NCBI RefSeq assembly: GCF_025698545.1
Contig: NC_068576.1
Coordinates: 1,805,501-1,869,500, forward strand
Reading direction: 5' to 3'
Length of the DNA: 64,000 bases
Source: Gossypium raimondii
Taxonomy: Eukaryota; Streptophyta; Magnoliopsida; Malvales; Malvaceae
The position numbers and the translations under genes were made by a program. Shown one piece after another: positions 59,144 to 64,000 of this stretch. Numbering within the stretch: the stretch's first letter is position 1; every line of letters starts with the position of its first letter. The notes under the pieces are model-generated. The model was given only the letters and a program-made list of their open reading frames with translations, was not told the origin of the DNA and did not search any database.

Positions 59144-61947
59144 CTAATAATAGGGGCTATATCGTGTTGCCATTCTCAACCTTGGAACCTTCCTGCAACG
59201 CATAGAGGATAAAGTTTAACTACATTCAGGTTGCTAAAACTGAAAACGAAAGCACAATAGTATACATGTGTGTGTACATATATGAAGGTAATCCAAATTA
59301 AGATGGATAACAAACGCTGCAAACATACCCATATCCATAAGGAGAAAAGAAATATGGAGCCATAAATGGGTCCCTGGGTTGCATAAAAGGGTTGGACCGG
59401 CGTGGCCGATATTGTTTCATCCCAGGTATATTGGTCCGCTTAGCAGTAACCTGCAAAGACATAGAGAAAGAAAGCACATGATGTTTGAACAGTTCAACAG
59501 ATGAAAGTTTTAAAGGGGGAAAAACCTAAATTTTACCTTCAACTGCCTGCCATGCAGTTCAGATTCATTTAAAAGAAGAGCCTCTTGAACAGCCTCAGCT
59601 TCAAGGAACTCCACGTAAGCATAACCCTTTGGCTGGCCATATTTATCAGTACGGATAGTAACCCTATTTACAGTCCCACAAGACTGAAAATGCTGTTGAA
59701 CTTCCTCGGGTGTACATGAATAATCCACCTGTATTCACAGAATGTTTTATATGTAGCCAGTAAATTGTGCAGAACAGGATATTCTAAAATATTAACAATA
59801 TAGAACAAGGGGCTGCAAATATTAATTTGTTATAAGAAAGCAGCAAACAAGGTCACTTGTGCAGCAAGTATCTACTTACTAATCACCTTGTTAAGAAAGG
59901 CCAGGCGGCCTGAATAAAGAACAGGTCTTAGTTTACAAGATTAAACATGTCCCGGGTGTTTCTAACAAAGGAGTCAAACTAAATAAGCAAATGGTTAAAA
60001 ATCTTCTCAAGCAATTAGCATTCACATAGGAAAGATACTGTTGATAGATAGGGCCAACACATTGGTCAATGATCTAAATAACCCAAGTAAATATAGACAG
60101 ATTATATAAACTTGATAAATGTACGGAGGACAGCACATAAAAGGATATTTCCGAGTTCGCTAAGTCACGAACCAGGCCAGTGCCATATTACAGCCACATC
60201 ATCCTTACATGACCAAACTAGGGTAAAGTTCATTTTAACAAGCACAGGTAAAGAAGAAAAATCCATTACATTCTTCAAAAATACAGAGAAGAAAACAAGA
60301 GCACATATGCAAATGTTTCATGAGAAAATATTTTGACAACTTGAGTTATATGTTGTGGAAAAAGAAACACAATATTTGCTTTCATCAATGTGTAATAATA
60401 CTGCATCAACCTTTACTTAATTTCTTTCACAATAGAAACACCATAATCAGAACTAAAAACCAGATTCAGAGTTGATCACGATATGTTTCATTTCAGTCAC
60501 TTTTTAAACAACTAACAAACTCATTATTCAATAGTTATTGTAACTTTCTAAACGGCTTTCAAGTTATAATTATAATTTCATCCTTCTTCACGTCCACACA
60601 AACATGTCAGGATTCAGGAAGATGCAGCCTTCCATGCTTGGTTTCTTCATGCATGTAGAGAACCTCTGGCACTAGTCTCACACAAAGAAGAGCCCAAAGC
60701 TGTCCAATAAGATGCTGCTGGGTAGTGGCTCTTAATCCAGCATATCTACTGGTAAAGCTGGACAACTAGTTGAAACAATTTGAATTACAATTACATTTTA
60801 AGTTCAGGTATGATTGATCCGAATACTGGTATTACTGTGTCCAGCCTCAATTACTTGGAATAAGAACTTGCAAGAATGTACAGATATTTCTAGAGCTGAT
60901 AGGATAAGTTCAACCTGATGCAAAAATTAACTATTCTCATGCAGTTGGCAAAGGCTTACTTCGTTGTTGCGGTTGTAGATTCAGAAGATAGCATGTCATT
61001 TACCTACTCATTATGACTCAAACTTCATAGATATTTCTATATATTTGATAATGGAGGTGAATATACGCGTGGAATAGCATTATAGACATGTGCGAAGGCA
61101 AGCAGAAAAATAAGCTAGGGAAAGTAGCCTCACATTGCCAACAAAGATTGATCGGGAATCTACTTCCTCTCGATTAGCCTGAGATGTAGCAGCAGCAGCA
61201 GGATCTATTGCAAAGAAGCAAATCCAACAACAAAGATGAGAATGCAACTAAAATTTAAAGTACAGAAGATAGAAGGTAATCATCTTATATGATGCACACA
61301 TATCCACAGGATTCAACATTCCAGCAAAGTGTTCCATAACAGATACCATCGGAAGTTTAGCCTAAAAATTTTGAAAACCTATACGGGATTTGCTTTGGAT
61401 TTGAAAGCTTTGTCAATAACAAGAAAAACAAAAATAAGCCAAATGAAAGCATTTATCAGATAGTTTCGCAATCATTTAGCAAGATATCACATATTAAATA
61501 CCAGAAGCCCATTTCTAAAAACCAACAAGAGAAAACAAGGGGAGAAAAACAAAGAGCGCCAATCAAACGCTTTTAATTGAACCTATTAACTACAAAAATT
61601 ATTTTTTCAAAAAAAATAAAAATAAAACCCAAAATCTTAAAACAAAGAAAAAAAAGAGGCACATTGAACCAGGAAAATAGAAAGAAAAACAGATAACCTT
61701 GTACGGAACCCATCTCCTTCTCGACCTTAGCTTGCATGTCACGAAGAGCAGCGGCTTCATCCTCCATCTCTTTCAACCTTCTTTTCATGTCATCGAGGTC
61801 CTGCAAATTTCTCCAAAATTAGGGTTTACTAAAAATAGGAAAAGCCCTAACAATAATAAAAGTGAGAAAAAATATATAAAAATAAAATAGAAAAAATACA
61901 GCTTCAGTGGATTCCGGCGCTGCCATGACTACATCGTCTCCTTCCAT
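59144..61947 (-). CDS. PABN: Nuclear poly(A)-binding protein (PABN/PABP2-like), 194 aa
   Basis: Six minus-strand exons: 61947-61900, 61800-61698, 61204-61134, 59728-59537, 59450-59329, 59192-59144; phases agree. The protein consists of a short N-terminus ([16 protein letters not shown]), a coiled-coil helix ([20 protein letters not shown], about residues 17-50), a single RRM with RNP2 IFVGNV and RNP1 KGYAYVEF (about 69-145), and an Arg/Pro/Tyr-rich tail ([13 protein letters not shown]..., ending RYSPYY). The order matches PABPN1-type proteins, which bind growing poly(A) tails in the nucleus and stimulate poly(A) polymerase. Plant PABN proteins usually have a long acidic N-terminus before the coiled coil; here it is only about 16 residues. 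Arabidopsis relatives are PABN1-3. Intron 3 is long (59729-61133). Confidence 0.93.
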
Positions 61948-62150
61948 CCTCCCTCTCTCTTTTCAAAATAGAAGGTTAGAAAGCAGCCTTTTCGCTTTTC
62001 CCCGTTATAGCTAAATATACTTTCTTCCAGTGTCAGATCCTTTAGCTGATATTTTCTCTCTTTGGTCTTTGCTAGGGATATTTCGTTTCTCTTACCTTTT
62101 CAACCCTAAATTTTACGTCTCCCAGCTACCTTATCCGTGCCACGTCAGAA
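61948..62150 (-). promoter_or_regulatory. Putative promoter/leader of PABN with a G/C-box and telo-box-like motif
   Basis: Upstream of the PABN start on the minus strand are TGCCACGTCA (62138-62147; ACGT core of bZIP sites) and AACCCTAAA (about 62102-62110; telo-box-like, common near plant genes of RNA and translation machinery). A second TAGGGTTT lies in intron 1 (about 61815-61822). These are motif matches only. Confidence 0.4.
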
Positions 62151-63455
62151 TATTAAATTATAATATTAATTTTAGTTTTTTAGTTTTATATATATAAAAA
62201 CTTTTAATTTTGATTTTAATTTTTATTATATATAAAAATACAAAAACCTAGAATTATTTTAAAGATTTTAAAAATTATAAAATATATTATTAAAATAAAA
62301 TAAATAACAAATTTAAAATAAATTAAGTGAGAGAGTATTAAAATATTCCATATCCAATTTTTTTAAAAAACAAAAAAAGTTAAAAAAATTATCCATTCTC
62401 TACTTTTTTTAACAAGAGTCGGTTCCTTGCTAATACCTTTGCACCGACCGAAACACTCCGTTACAATGCTCAATGGAAACACATGGGAGAATTCTGTTCC
62501 GCTCCAAATATCGCCCTATTCTAACGATTTCGGTTTGTACCGGTGCTTTTTGCATGTTCTGGCAAAATGTAGATGTACCGAACCATATTAAAATGAGATT
62601 TAGATGTGGTGCGTTTAATTTTTTTTTATATAATATTATCATAATCGTCATTTTTATATTAATTGTAGATAAACGTATTGCCTATTCAAAATTTACTTAA
62701 AAACGATTTAAAAACTTAATTGTATATGATCAAAATTGAGCTTTGACCAGCTATTACCCAAGCGTGAATGCTTTGGTTCAAAACTTCAAGTTCTAACCTA
62801 ACAAGGAAGACACCCAAGAAGCTGAAGTAGTCTGTCTGCCCTTTCGCAACCTGTACGCCACCGCTCCTCTGCCATCCAGCTGGTAGACGAAGCAAAATCT
62901 TTTCCACTGCTCAACCATTGTTAGTTAAAGCTGCTTACTTTAGTAATTTTCTGTTTTGGTTATTGTATTTTGAGGATGTTAGACGTTGTTGAATGGATGG
63001 AAATTGTGGTTTCCAAATTCATTATTATTTGATTCAGTCCCCTTTGAAGAAAAACATTGGTAGAGAAAGGTGGATTTCTTGAATGATGTATAAGAATTTG
63101 TAAAATTTGTTCGATAATTACATTATACCAAGAGAAAAAAGGGAAAAAAAAACTATAAGAAGTAGTAATGGTTTGTTAGCTAGCTAGTGGGTCTTTGTTC
63201 CAGATTACCATGCAAATACCGAATGAAATAAGAGATGATAATTGTTCTAATATGGAAATTTTACAACTAGAATTGGAATTTAGATTTTAAAATTAACTTT
63301 CAAATTTATGAATTTTTGTTTTTAAATTTTTTTGGGAATTAAAATATTTAAAATTTAAGATTTTGATTTAATTTTAAATTCATTGTTTAGATAATTTAAA
63401 TTTATATTTGGATTTCAATTCATTCAAAACTTTTTTAATTTAATTATTTAGGAGG
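62151..63455. other. Intergenic DNA, no gene seen
   Basis: AT-rich. 62410-62600 contains GCACCGACCGAAAC and GGTTTGTACCGGTGC motifs recalling the ACCGG-rich miniature element at 29100, probably an old relative. 62750-62930 has normal base composition but no recognisable coding sequence on either strand. Confidence 0.45.
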
Positions 63456-64000
63456 ATTTTGAACATTATTGTTTGAATCAGATTGGACCAGTTGGTCGAA
63501 TCGATAATTGACTAGGATACCGGTCTAGAGAAAGGCATTAGATCGGTTGACTCGGGAACTGGTACGGACCAATTGATTGGACAATTAAAACAATTTTTTT
63601 TTTATGAATTTCTAATGATTCATTTAATAGAATTGGTCGAACCAATCATACCAATCAAATTGATCGAATTGATCAAACCGGTTGGACTAGCAAGTCGATT
63701 GCCTAAATATGGAAATTATAAATTAAAAGTCGATGGTTTATAAATTAAAAACATTGAATTACAATATAAATGAAAATTTTGAATATTTATATTGTATTAA
63801 ATTAAATGCATGAAACTTTATCATTGTTTATAGAACCAAATTGGTCAGTCAAACCGATTGGATTGGGAATCAATCGGGTACCAGTCTGAAATAAGGGTCA
63901 GATTGGTTGATCCGTGAATTGGTTGAACCGATCAAACCGGCCAAATCGACGATCGAACCGATTGAATCGATTTATCTATTTTAAAATATTTTTTTATTTC
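63456..64000. repeat. Dispersed repeat rich in GGTCGAACC/GACCGG motifs (copy 2, with an internal duplicate)
   Basis: 63460-63680 matches 3110-3345 in motif order. A second, diverged unit follows at about 63830-63970 (GGTCAGTCAAACCGATTGG, GGTACCAGTCTGAAATAAGG, GAATTGGTTGAACCGATC), continuing to the window edge. The two units suggest a tandem or nested arrangement of one non-coding family. Confidence 0.5.

Noticed and set aside
62716-62907. 63-codon minus-strand frame
   Set aside because: Normal composition but no similarity to a known family; too short to support as a gene.

Overview
This is a nuclear segment of a flowering plant. Genes have GT-AG introns, the intergenic DNA is AT-rich, and all proteins are closest to eudicot families. 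The repeat types (long LTRs starting TGTAACACC or TGTAATACC, long-TIR Mutator-like elements with a plant mobile domain, GGCCCG-rich hAT miniature elements) resemble those of Malvaceae, and cotton (Gossypium) is my best guess; this is an inference.

Gene layout from left to right: the 3' end of a KUP7-type potassium transporter (+, 1-1645); a wide repeat-filled gap (about 1.7-23.6 kb) holding relics of a CAMTA gene and a PP2C gene; a mitochondrial outer-membrane OM64-type amidase-like gene that ends before its TPR domain (+, 23.7-27.2 kb); a repeat block (28.9-34.6 kb); an alpha/beta-hydrolase (+, 35.3-37.4 kb); a chloroplast-type DnaJ A protein (+, 38.7-41.7 kb); another repeat block (42.2-46.7 kb); a UGT85-type glycosyltransferase (+, 47.2-48.7 kb); a nitronate monooxygenase-like gene (-, 48.9-51.9 kb); nested LTR fossils (53.6-58.4 kb); and a nuclear poly(A)-binding protein (-, 59.1-61.9 kb). 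I joined exons by reading phase across each splice site, and the five intact genes plus OM64 all close in frame.

The order KUP7 - CAMTA relic - OM64 - alpha/beta-hydrolase matches Arabidopsis At5g09400-At5g09430 as I remember it. The nitronate monooxygenase and PABN genes have counterparts in the duplicated chromosome-5 blocks (At5g64250; At5g10350/At5g65260). The window therefore looks like an old conserved gene neighbourhood stretched by transposons, in which the CAMTA copy has decayed in place.

Mobile DNA makes up roughly half the window. The best-supported units, each with target-site duplications, are: a 4.65-kb Mutator-like element (3553-8203); a 410-bp hAT-type miniature element inserted four bases from its edge (8216-8625); an 8-kb PIF/Harbinger element with both of its genes, decayed (13673-21654); a 1.39-kb nearly perfect fold-back Mutator-type element (44857-46250) inside a second long-TIR element; and a solo LTR inside another solo LTR (53642-58449). 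I see no CRISPR array, operon, rRNA or tRNA gene, and no clearly new molecular system. The most interesting points are the CAMTA relic in its syntenic place, the OM64 gene without TPRs and with a Cys at the amidase nucleophile position, and the nested element architectures.
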